The notes under the pieces are model-generated. The model did no database searches, was not told where the DNA came from, and saw nothing but the letters and a program-made list of their open reading frames with translations. Positions 14,593 through 22,408 of a stretch of DNA of 29,467 nt are shown here, piece after piece. The first letter of the stretch is position 1, and each line of letters begins with the position of its first letter. The translations under genes and the position numbers were made by a program. Source of the DNA: Pseudonocardiaceae bacterium (GTDB taxonomy: Bacteria > Actinomycetota > Actinomycetes > Mycobacteriales > Pseudonocardiaceae); contig JAICSB010000002.1 of NCBI GenBank assembly GCA_025937115.1, positions 1 through 29,467 of the forward strand, in the 5' to 3' direction.

Positions 14593-16682
14593 CGCACACC
14601 ATCGTGATGGTCGACTCGATCATCACGAAGGTCGAGCGTCTGAACGTTCGCCGCCATCTTGACCGCATCAACCTGGGCTGGTCGATGCTCCTGCTGGGTA
14701 CGCTCACGGCGGTGACCGCGCTGCTCGCCTCGCCCACTGCGGCGATGATCTTCGCGGTCGGAGTCGTGATGGTGGTCCTAGCCGCTGTCGTGGTGGTGCG
14801 GCCAGCCGTCACGTTGGCTTTACTGGTGGTCGGCGAGTTCACCAACGTGGCGGTCGTCCTCAAAGACGCTATACCCGGCAGCATTCAGACGGGTATCTTC
14901 GCGCTCGGCACCGCCTCGGTGCTGCTGGCGGTCCGTCACCCGCAGATGCGAGACCGCCTGCGCCGGCCGGTGCTCACGCCGCTGGTCTTGTTCGTGCTCT
15001 ACTTACTCAGCCTCGTCCCGGCCATCATAAGCACCGCGTCCCGGGAGTCGACCGCCCTTGTCCTCGCCGCCTCGCTGAAGGACGCTGTCTTCCTCGGGCT
15101 CGTGCTGCTGCTGACCCACATCGTCAACGCGCCGTGGTGGGTTGCAAAGCTAATGGTCGCACCGCTCGCCGTGCTGGCCGCCCTGACCGTGCTCAACCAG
15201 TTCCTGCTCGGAAACTCCACGTCGTTCGGTGGCTTTGCAAACGTCTCTGCTTCCCTCGGGGAGCTCACGACGACCGCTCGGCACGCGGGCCCGACGCAAG
15301 ACCCGAATTTCTGGGGGCGCAACCTTCTGATTGGCCTGCCTTTCGCCTACGCGCTGGTGCAACGATCTGTCGAGAAATACCAGGTCCGCTCGATTGTGGG
15401 GTGGTCGCTGTCGACGGTGGCGATCTGGCTCGGCATCTATCTCACCCAGTCCCGAGGTGCTGTGATCGCTACTGCGGTGCTCACCGGGGTGTGGGTGCTC
15501 GCCGCCGGGCCCGCCGTGCGGCGGGTGGGGCTCCTGCTTTCACCACTCGGTGCGCTGCTGATCCTCATCCCGGGCGTCGGTGATCGCCTTTTGACGCTGT
15601 CGCAGTTCGAGGGCAGCTCGGCCGACCTTTCCCTTGTCGGTCGTGTCGCGGCACAGGAGATGGGCCTGGCGATGTTCGGTGACCATCCCTTGTTCGGAGT
15701 CGGCCCGGGTGCGTTTTCGTCTTTGACCTATGCCTATGGCAGCCGGTCGGCCGCCGCGCAGCACGTGATTGGGCCCCTGATCGACGCACCCCACGACCTC
15801 TACCTGCAGATCGCCGCCGAGTCCGGCCTCATCGGCGTCGCCGGGTGGTCGGTGCTCATCGTGGGCGTAGCCGCGATGGCGACGCGATCGATGGTGCGGT
15901 TGGTCCACGTGCGCGCTGCAGGGTCCCATGAGGGGGCAAACCGGGTCCTCGCGGCGGCTGCACTGACCTCCATCGTGGGCTGGTCCGTCGCCAGCGTGTT
16001 CCTGCACCAAGCCTATGTTCGCGAGCTCCTGGTGGTCTTCGCCCTCACTGCGCTGATCTACGCCCAGTCCCGCGCCACCCCGCGGCCCAACGCCGAGGTC
16101 AGGGCGACCCTCCGAGCCGATGTGCGCCACGCCGCGCGCCGGTCAGCCGTCCTCCTGGTTGGCGCGGCAGTGGTCATAGGTGGGGCAATATCCGTACTTC
16201 TCGCCGCAACCCGGACCTCCTACGTGGCCCAGCGGACCCTGAGCCTGCAGGCCCAGCCCAGCGATGTCGAGGGCTATGCCCTCAACGTCCGCGCGCGCAC
16301 CGCGGTAGTGCCGACGTTGGCCGCGCTGATCGCGCCGGGGCGCCCAAATGTCACGGTCACCGGTGACCCGACGTCCGGCGTGGTCACCATGGTCGGGAAG
16401 GGCGACACGCCGCAGCAGGCCGTTCGCCTGGTCCAGAGGGCAGCGCAGCAGGCATCCGCCGGACTCCGGCGCCCGGGTGTGGAGCCAGGTTATTCGGTCA
16501 TCTCGATCAGCGACGACGTCGTCCGAGCCGAGCGCGTGTACCAAGCAGCGGCTGTGTGGTGGGCTCTCGCCTGCGGCGCGCTTACCCTCGTCGTTGTGGT
16601 GTTCGCAGCCCGACGGAGTCGACTCTGGTCCGGAGCCAGGCCCGTGGGAGCCGACGACCGCGGCCGAGTTCGGGTGCAGTGA
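14589..16682 (+). CDS. Wzy-type polymerase fused to a C-terminal Wzz-like module
   Basis: The 697-residue protein has two parts. Residues about 30-505 form roughly 11 membrane helices with the O-antigen ligase/polymerase region, including 'PTQDPNFWGRNLLIGLPFAYAL', 'LTQSRGAVIATAVLTG' and 'FGDHPLFGVGPGAF' on the outer loop. Residues about 515-680 form a second unit: a helix (518-537), then 'TSYVAQRTLSLQAQPSDVEG', 'NVRARTAVVPTLAALI' and 'TSGVVTMVGKGDTPQQAVRLV', and a closing helix (about 655-675), the Wzz/PCP arrangement. Polymerase and co-polymerase are usually separate proteins. The family normally polymerises flipped repeat units on the outer face. The reading frame is continuous, and start and stop overlap the neighbours (ATGA, TGATG). 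Confidence 0.85.
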   Translation: MTHTIVMVDSIITKVERLNVRRHLDRINLGWSMLLLGTLTAVTALLASPTAAMIFAVGVVMVVLAAVVVVRPAVTLALLVVGEFTNVAVVLKDAIPGSIQTGIFALGTASVLLAVRHPQMRDRLRRPVLTPLVLFVLYLLSLVPAIISTASRESTALVLAASLKDAVFLGLVLLLTHIVNAPWWVAKLMVAPLAVLAALTVLNQFLLGNSTSFGGFANVSASLGELTTTARHAGPTQDPNFWGRNLLIGLPFAYALVQRSVEKYQVRSIVGWSLSTVAIWLGIYLTQSRGAVIATAVLTGVWVLAAGPAVRRVGLLLSPLGALLILIPGVGDRLLTLSQFEGSSADLSLVGRVAAQEMGLAMFGDHPLFGVGPGAFSSLTYAYGSRSAAAQHVIGPLIDAPHDLYLQIAAESGLIGVAGWSVLIVGVAAMATRSMVRLVHVRAAGSHEGANRVLAAAALTSIVGWSVASVFLHQAYVRELLVVFALTALIYAQSRATPRPNAEVRATLRADVRHAARRSAVLLVGAAVVIGGAISVLLAATRTSYVAQRTLSLQAQPSDVEGYALNVRARTAVVPTLAALIAPGRPNVTVTGDPTSGVVTMVGKGDTPQQAVRLVQRAAQQASAGLRRPGVEPGYSVISISDDVVRAERVYQAAAVWWALACGALTLVVVVFAARRSRLWSGARPVGADDRGRVRVQ

Positions 16683-17710
16683 TGACCGAAGAGGACGCTG
16701 ACGTGGTCCGAAGCGTGCGGTCGCCCGGTCGGGTCCGATCCTGGGCCCTGTTGGTCGGTGTTGTCCTGATCATGATGGCTTGCTCGGCGTCACCTGGACC
16801 TGTCGTCAGGCTGCTCCCGTCGGAGGGCGCCATGAGCGCCCGTCCGTTCGCTGAAACGAGCCCCTTAAATCGACCGATCAGAAAGGATCCAGAGCTGGAT
16901 CCGAACAACCATGCGATGATCGCAGGCCTGATGTCTGCGGGCACATTCCCGATTGCGGACTTATACAAGTTCGGATTCGGAATCTATAACGCTGACGCAT
17001 CGACACCGCGACGGACGGTATCGTGTCGCAAGAACTGGGGGAAGTGTCCGTTCGCCGGCATGTCCGTGCCGATCACTTCCGACATGGTGCCACCGACGGG
17101 CAGCGACGGTCAGATCGCCGTGATTGACTGGTCGACTCGGACCGTGTACGAGATGTGGCAGTACACGTGGTCGCGCGGTGAACCCAGCACGTCATGGGGG
17201 GCGTTCACCTCGTTCGACGGAGATGGCTTGACTCATCCGCCGTACGGTGCAGGGACCTCCCGCGGTTCTGGGTTCGCTGTGCTCGCCGGCGTGGTGCGAA
17301 TTCACGAGATTCGTCAGGGCCAGATCCGCCACGCCTTGGAATTCTCCACGAGCAAATGCCAACGTGGAGTCTTCCGCGAACCCGCCATCACCACCGACGG
17401 CAATGTCGACTCACCCGACGCCATCCCGGAAGGAGCACGTGTACAGCTAGACCCGTCGCTGGATGTCAATACGATCCCGGGCATCACCACCGGGGAAAAG
17501 ATCGTCGCGCGCGCCCTTCAAATCTACGGCGCCTACAACGTCGACTGCGGAGGCGCCCCGATGGCCTTCGGGTTCGAGCTGCCACAGCCTAGCCAGACCG
17601 ACACATACTCGGCGGTGGGCCTGACGCACGACTACTTCGAGTTGAGGCACATTCCCTTCGGCAAACTCCGGGTGCTTGCGACCTGGGACACCGGCTCCGC
17701 GCCATCGTAA
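16682..17710 (+). CDS. Secreted lipoprotein of unknown function at the end of the operon
   Basis: The 342-residue product starts with a short charged region, a hydrophobic helix and a lipobox ending at Cys34 ('VLIMMAC'), so it is likely a lipid-anchored protein outside the membrane. I do not recognise a named family. The mature part has Trp/Tyr-rich segments ('DWSTRTVYEMWQYTW', 'ASTPRRTVSCRKNWGKCPF'), a central 'RHALEFSTSKC' and a C-terminal 'EGARVQLDPSLDV...GEKIVARALQIYGAYNVDCGG', a pattern I associate with secreted actinobacterial proteins of unknown role. Several paired Cys may form disulphides. ATG 16682 overlaps the polymerase stop (TGATG). Its place as last gene suggests that it binds, modifies or cleaves the exported polysaccharide, but this is inference. 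Confidence 0.75.
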   Translation: MTEEDADVVRSVRSPGRVRSWALLVGVVLIMMACSASPGPVVRLLPSEGAMSARPFAETSPLNRPIRKDPELDPNNHAMIAGLMSAGTFPIADLYKFGFGIYNADASTPRRTVSCRKNWGKCPFAGMSVPITSDMVPPTGSDGQIAVIDWSTRTVYEMWQYTWSRGEPSTSWGAFTSFDGDGLTHPPYGAGTSRGSGFAVLAGVVRIHEIRQGQIRHALEFSTSKCQRGVFREPAITTDGNVDSPDAIPEGARVQLDPSLDVNTIPGITTGEKIVARALQIYGAYNVDCGGAPMAFGFELPQPSQTDTYSAVGLTHDYFELRHIPFGKLRVLATWDTGSAPS

Positions 17711-17759
17711 TTCGTCTGAGCGGCTGGCTACCCGAGCCTGCCAGCGTTGCTACTTGCGG

Positions 17760-18881
17760 TCAGCCCTGCAGTGCCTCCTCGTACAACCCTCGCATTCGGC
17801 CGCCCCAGCGTTGCGCAGTGAACTCGGCTTCGAACCGGCGGCGTCCCGCCTCGCCAAGTGCGCGGCGCAGCTCCACGCGGGCGACCAGGGGTTGCAGCGC
17901 GGCCACCAACTCCCTGACCGTCGGCGGAGCCCCGATCAGGACGCCCGTGGTGCCGTCGTCGACGATCTCGGGTATGCCGCCGACCGCGGTGGCCACAATC
18001 GGGACCCGCGCCGCCATAGCTTCCAACAGCGCCGTGGGGAAGGCGTCGAACTCGGTGGGATGGACCAACAAGTCGGCTGCGTCCAAGACGGAGAGCACGT
18101 CGTCGCGGTGGCCGGCCAGCATGGCGCCGTCACCCAACGGCCGTGCCAGCGCGGCGATCTCGTCCCGGCTGGGGCCGTCCCCGAGGACGATTAGCCGCAG
18201 TTCTGGGTGCGCCCGGCGCAGCTGCGCGACCGACTCGAGCGCGATTTCGTGTCCCTTGCCAGGCCGAAGCACCGTCACCATGACAGCGACCACGTCATGG
18301 GCGTCCAGACCCAGCTCCGCGCGGACGGCGGCACCGGCACCGGGTTGGACGGTACCGGCTACGCCGTTATGGACGGTGCTGACGTGCTCAGCGCGGTCGC
18401 GGCCGGTGGCGAGGTAGGCGGCGCGGGCCGCGTCCGACACCGTGATCACCCGGCTCATCCAGCGGCGCCGGACGGCACCGAAGATCGCCTCCTTGAGCCA
18501 CTCGCGACCGACGCCGTCCCACCGCATCACGTGAAGAGTGCAGACGACGGGCAGGCGCAAGGTTCGTGCGGCCGCCCCCGCCAGCAGGTCCGAGTAGCCG
18601 AGGTGGGTGTGCACGACGTCGGGTCGTATTCGCGCGAAGTGACGGCAAAGGATCGGTACGGCCGAGGGCTGGCGAAGCCGTTCGATGCCGAGGTGGACCG
18701 GGTCCACCCCGACCGAGCGCAGCCGGCTGGCTGCCGGGCTTTCATCTTTATCCTTGAGGTAAGCGACGGTGAGTTCGATGTCGTGGGCAGCGGCGCCGAG
18801 GGCGAAGTCCGCCAGCAGCATCTCGGCGCCCCCCCAACCGAGGCCGTCGATCACGGCGGCGACGCGAAGCGGCGCGCTCAC
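17760..18881 (-). CDS. GT4-type glycosyltransferase
   Basis: The 373-residue protein is a complete GT-B enzyme: 'IDGLGWGGAEMLLADF' glycine loop, 'PDVVHTHLGYSDLLAGAAARTLRLPVVCTLHVMRW', 'VTVLRPGKGHEIALESVAQL', 'VLGDGPSRDEI' and 'PTEFDAFPTALLEAMAARVPIVATAVGGIPEIVDDG', with the second motif Glu retained. It is closest in style to the plus-strand GT4 at 9230-10495, but that copy has Gln where this one has Glu. It is the last gene of a minus-strand operon, 67 bases after the oxidoreductase, and converges on the lipoprotein gene with 49 bases between stops and no clear terminator hairpin. Confidence 0.88.
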   Translation of the reverse strand: MSAPLRVAAVIDGLGWGGAEMLLADFALGAAAHDIELTVAYLKDKDESPAASRLRSVGVDPVHLGIERLRQPSAVPILCRHFARIRPDVVHTHLGYSDLLAGAAARTLRLPVVCTLHVMRWDGVGREWLKEAIFGAVRRRWMSRVITVSDAARAAYLATGRDRAEHVSTVHNGVAGTVQPGAGAAVRAELGLDAHDVVAVMVTVLRPGKGHEIALESVAQLRRAHPELRLIVLGDGPSRDEIAALARPLGDGAMLAGHRDDVLSVLDAADLLVHPTEFDAFPTALLEAMAARVPIVATAVGGIPEIVDDGTTGVLIGAPPTVRELVAALQPLVARVELRRALGEAGRRRFEAEFTAQRWGGRMRGLYEEALQG

Positions 18882-18948
18882 GAGCCGAACAAGCGACAGC
18901 CGACCATCGGTCGACCGTGGCCTTGGCCGCTGCGGTGTGGAGGGATGC

Positions 18949-20175
18949 TTAGAATGCCAAGCTCCACGCTGGCCCCCGTCGACCCATCGCCCGCCGGGTC
19001 AGCGCAGGACCCGCGTACCACGTGCCAGTAATGAAGCGGTTGATCGGTCCGAAGCTGTGTACCGCTACGGACCCGAGAAAGTGCAGCCCTGGCACCGAGG
19101 ACTCGAAGCCGGTCCGCAGTTCCGGTATGCCTTCACTGCACCGCACGGCGGCCAGGAGTTCGGGGGCAAGCAGCCCGAATCGACGGATGTCGATCTCATA
19201 ACCAGTGCCGAGCAGGACGTGGTCGGCGGTCAGAACGTCCCCGCCCTCGAGTGCAACTTCGACCTCACCCTCCTCGGCAACGGTCACCTTGTCGACACGT
19301 CGCGCGAGGTGCATCGGCACGTCAGCGAGTCGCGCCCGGAGCAGGTGGGCTCCCGCGGGGCGCAGGCACCCGCGCTGTACCCAGCGGCGCATTCGATTCG
19401 GCAATAGGTGATACGTGTCCGGAGCGGCCGCCAACCACCCGGTGACGACCCCACCCACGTCCGTGGGCGCCCGGGGCAACCCCGGTGGCTTCTTGCCTAC
19501 GGGCAGCATCGGGGAAAGCCAGTTAATCTGGGGAGACCGGGAAACAATCTGTACCTTTGCGCCTGCCTCGTGGGCGATCGCGGCGGACTCGAGCGCGCTC
19601 TGGCCCGAGCCGATCACCAGGAGCCTGCGCCCAGCGAAACCGGCTAAGTCCAGGTTGTCGGCGACGTGGGAGACCGCCTGGTCAGGTGCCGCTGCCGCGA
19701 CCTCGGCGGGCCACTGGGCTGAGGACTGGAACCCGAGGGCCACTACGACCCGCCGGGCAGCGACCCGAGCTCCGTCGCCGAGACGGAGCACGAATCCCTC
19801 CCTGCTCGGGCCGAGGACTTCGGCGCAGGAGATCCGCTCAACGCGACGAGGATCGACGTCCGGAACGGCTTTCTCGATCCACCAGGATGCGTAGTCGAGG
19901 AAGTCCTGCAGTGGGATTGGTTGCGAGATCGACCGGCCGACTTCCGTGGCCCAGTCCTCGATCCGCAAGCCGGATTGGGGGTGGGCGATCGATGACGCCC
20001 GCAATGACGACCGCAGCAGCATCCGCGAGGGCATTCCGGTGCGCCATGACCCCATTCCTTCGCCGAAGATATGTACCCGTAATCCGGCGTCGCGGAGATA
20101 GGCGGTCGCTGCAAGCCCGTAGGGACCGGCGCCGACGACGGCGACGTCGACAGCTACAGCGCGTTCACCCTTCAC
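18949..20175 (-). CDS. FAD/NAD(P)-binding oxidoreductase (flavin monooxygenase-like)
   Basis: The 408-residue protein has an N-terminal FAD site 'VAVVGAGPYGLAATAYL' (G15-x-G-x-x-G20), a mid-protein second dinucleotide site 'LLVIGSGQSALESA' (about 189-193) and 'DHVLLGTGYEIDIRRFG' near the C-terminus, the layout of flavin-containing monooxygenases and lysine/ornithine N-hydroxylase-like enzymes. The stretch 'GSWRTGMPSRMLLRSSLRASSI' is typical of this group. The substrate is unknown; in this setting it could oxidise a sugar amine or a small acyl or amino-acid substituent. GTG 20175 overlaps the stop of the ATP-grasp/FkbM gene as GTGA, so the two products are made together. Confidence 0.8.
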   Translation of the reverse strand: MKGERAVAVDVAVVGAGPYGLAATAYLRDAGLRVHIFGEGMGSWRTGMPSRMLLRSSLRASSIAHPQSGLRIEDWATEVGRSISQPIPLQDFLDYASWWIEKAVPDVDPRRVERISCAEVLGPSREGFVLRLGDGARVAARRVVVALGFQSSAQWPAEVAAAAPDQAVSHVADNLDLAGFAGRRLLVIGSGQSALESAAIAHEAGAKVQIVSRSPQINWLSPMLPVGKKPPGLPRAPTDVGGVVTGWLAAAPDTYHLLPNRMRRWVQRGCLRPAGAHLLRARLADVPMHLARRVDKVTVAEEGEVEVALEGGDVLTADHVLLGTGYEIDIRRFGLLAPELLAAVRCSEGIPELRTGFESSVPGLHFLGSVAVHSFGPINRFITGTWYAGPALTRRAMGRRGPAWSLAF

Positions 20176-22223
20176 CAGGATGCCAGTCCCGCCCAGCGAC
20201 CATTCGGCTCAATCGCGACGAAGTTGTACCCACGGTCGGGGTCCCTTTTCAGCTCGTCGAGTTCCGTGGAGTCGCGGACGGGGACCAGCGCGGCACCATC
20301 ATGTCTATAGACCGCCAGTCCGCGGTCGAGGAGGTACCGAGTGACCGTGTGGGACGGGTCGCTGCCGTGATCCTCGTACACGATCAGACAGCACCGCAGC
20401 ACCGCAGCACCGCCCTGCAATGCAGCCACCTCAGCACCCTCGATGTCGAGCTTAAGGATCGCCGGCGCGTTTCCCGCGTACGAGCTGTACAGCTCCTCGA
20501 CAGTAATGGTGGGGACGGATGCCGACCGGGATCCAGCGCCGTCGACAACGCTCGCGCTCGCAGGGATGACCGGATCCCACGTGACGCGGATCGGGTCGCT
20601 GCTACACGACCAGACCGCTGCGTGCACGGCGTGGAAACCGTTCACTTCAGCGTTGTGCCGCAGCTGGTCGTACATCGGAGGAACGGCCTCCACTGCCACC
20701 GCCGTCACGACGGGGGCGTACCTGGTTGAGAAGTAGCCGATATTCGCTCCGCAGTCCAGGAGCATGGCCGCTGGCTCGTGGGCGATCGCCGCGTCGATGA
20801 TCGCCGAGACCTCAGGCTCGTAGCCCCATCCGACGAGCAGGCGGGACCAGTACGGGTCGCCGAGCCGCACGTCCAGCCGCCCGCCGCTGTCGAAGACAAC
20901 CGTCGCAATTGGGTCACCTCCGAACAAGCTCGCTAGCACGGCGCTCGCTCGGTAGGTGTGCCCCGTCCGGGCCGCCGTCCGCAGGAGGGCCATCTGCAGG
21001 GACGCCCTCCTACCCATGGTCTTCACGATCATCGGATCCGTCCGTGCTCGTGGCCATCTCGGGTCGTAACGTCTTGCGATCCGGGCAGCGACCACTCCAG
21101 TAAGCTGGAGAAGTCGAGCCACTAGTGGAGCCGGGTCGCGAAGCGAAAAGTAGGCGTGCACGGTCTTGCTTCGGGGACGCAGGACCGCCGCCGCGGAGCC
21201 CGGCCGGCCGTCGCGCAGAAAGCGCCCGACGTGCCGGACATCACCGTCCTCCCATCGGTAGCGGTGCCCCGCTCGCGCCCGAACTGGCGCATACCCGCGA
21301 TCGAGGAGATGGTCGCACCAGATCGCCGGCAGATTCGCCCCCGCGCTGATCGCGAGCGCTAATGAGCCGTAGATCCGAGGGTTGAAATCGATGGGGCGGA
21401 AGATGCCGTCATCTCCGCGCACAAGCTCGAGCTCGAACACGCCGCGCCACTCCAGCGCGACGACGAGAGCTTTGACCTTGGAGAGCAGGGCCGAGGGTGC
21501 GTGCTGCGTCTCGGCGGATGTCACGTTCCCCGCGCCGGGAGGCCATGTCCTTTCGTAGCGCGCAAAGGAAGTGCCGAGCAGACCGGTCGCTGCAGCCACC
21601 CCGCCCAAGGAGTATGTGGTGCCGCGCGTCCGGGGCTGGACGAGCACCGGTTCACCGAACCGCGCCAACAGCTCCGTGAGCTCCCGCTCGGTGGTCGCTA
21701 CGCGACCGCCCTGCTGCTCAAGGCGACCTCCGCGGTCGATGAGGGAGAATCGCGGCTTGACGATGACGGGGAAGCCGAACCGTCGGGCGGCGAGCCGCGC
21801 GGATTCCGCGTCTCGGCACATCTCGGTCTCGGGTGAGACCATGTCTGCGGCCTCCGCCGCACGGGCCAGGCCGAGCTTGTCGAGTGAGCGCTGCACGGCG
21901 TCGTGGCTCGGAAAGCCGTGCGCTACACCTTCCAGGAGGTCGCGATTTCCGGACAGCGCCCGCAGCGACGCATCGCAGCCTGGCAGGACAATGTCCACCC
22001 GTTGAGCGACGGAAATCTCGGCGACCTGCGCGGTGAACCTCCGCGGATCATTCAGCGGATCGGAAACGACACGACACGTCGCCGCAGCTCGGGTCCACAA
22101 TCGCGGCGCTGGTGCGCGCGTAGCAACCACCACCACTCGGTACCCGTGCGCATTGATCGCCCGCGCGGCCGCAAGCACCGCACGCTCCGGAGCAGACGTG
22201 ATGAGGACCGTCGGGTGATTCAC
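20172..22223 (-). CDS. ATP-grasp ligase fused to FkbM-type methyltransferase
   Basis: The 683-residue protein joins two enzymes. Residues about 1-400 are an ATP-grasp ligase: a 'VLITSAPERAVLAAARAINAHGYRVVVVAT' pre-ATP-grasp fold, 'RFGFPVIVKPRFSLIDRGGR' (ATP-binding Lys), 'EPVLVQPRTRGTTYSLGG' and 'ELELVRGDDGIFRPIDFNPRIYGSLALAI' (metal-binding E/N). Residues about 425-675 are an FkbM-type SAM methyltransferase: 'AMLLDCGANIGYFSTRYA' near 490, 'AVEAVPPMYDQLRHNAEVNGF' and 'PAILKLDIEGAEVAALQGG' near 590. ATP-grasp enzymes join a carboxylate to an amine via acyl phosphate; FkbM-type enzymes usually O-methylate sugars or polyketides. The fusion suggests an amide-linked, methylated decoration. GTG 22223 has AGGAG just upstream. 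It heads the three-gene minus-strand operon. Confidence 0.85.
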   Translation of the reverse strand: MNHPTVLITSAPERAVLAAARAINAHGYRVVVVATRAPAPRLWTRAAATCRVVSDPLNDPRRFTAQVAEISVAQRVDIVLPGCDASLRALSGNRDLLEGVAHGFPSHDAVQRSLDKLGLARAAEAADMVSPETEMCRDAESARLAARRFGFPVIVKPRFSLIDRGGRLEQQGGRVATTERELTELLARFGEPVLVQPRTRGTTYSLGGVAAATGLLGTSFARYERTWPPGAGNVTSAETQHAPSALLSKVKALVVALEWRGVFELELVRGDDGIFRPIDFNPRIYGSLALAISAGANLPAIWCDHLLDRGYAPVRARAGHRYRWEDGDVRHVGRFLRDGRPGSAAAVLRPRSKTVHAYFSLRDPAPLVARLLQLTGVVAARIARRYDPRWPRARTDPMIVKTMGRRASLQMALLRTAARTGHTYRASAVLASLFGGDPIATVVFDSGGRLDVRLGDPYWSRLLVGWGYEPEVSAIIDAAIAHEPAAMLLDCGANIGYFSTRYAPVVTAVAVEAVPPMYDQLRHNAEVNGFHAVHAAVWSCSSDPIRVTWDPVIPASASVVDGAGSRSASVPTITVEELYSSYAGNAPAILKLDIEGAEVAALQGGAAVLRCCLIVYEDHGSDPSHTVTRYLLDRGLAVYRHDGAALVPVRDSTELDELKRDPDRGYNFVAIEPNGRWAGLASW

Positions 22224-22408
22224 CTACTCCTGACCTTCAGCGATCGAGACGCGAGAGCCGCAGAACCCCGGTCTCGTTTGAACCAATCGTAACGGAGCCT
22301 TCCAGGCTAGCGCGATCCTGACCAATGTTCGGGGCGGTCGGCATCGGTTCTGGATCGATGGCTGTATTACTTAACCACTGGTTATGTACATCGAGCGAGG
22401 AGCATGAC
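22224..22408. promoter_or_regulatory. Divergent promoter region with 13-bp inverted repeat
   Basis: This 185-base gap separates the divergent ATP-grasp/FkbM and GT4 genes and must hold both promoters. At 22372-22384 it contains TAACCA-C-TGGTTA, a perfect 6-bp inverted repeat around one base in a locally AT-rich patch, 24 bases before the GT4 start. It is a candidate operator. No convincing -35/-10 boxes were assigned. Confidence 0.4.

Noticed and set aside
17676..19031. Plus-strand ORFs opposite the GT4 gene at 17760-18881
   Set aside because: Low-complexity Arg/Ala/Gly-rich products typical of antisense frames.
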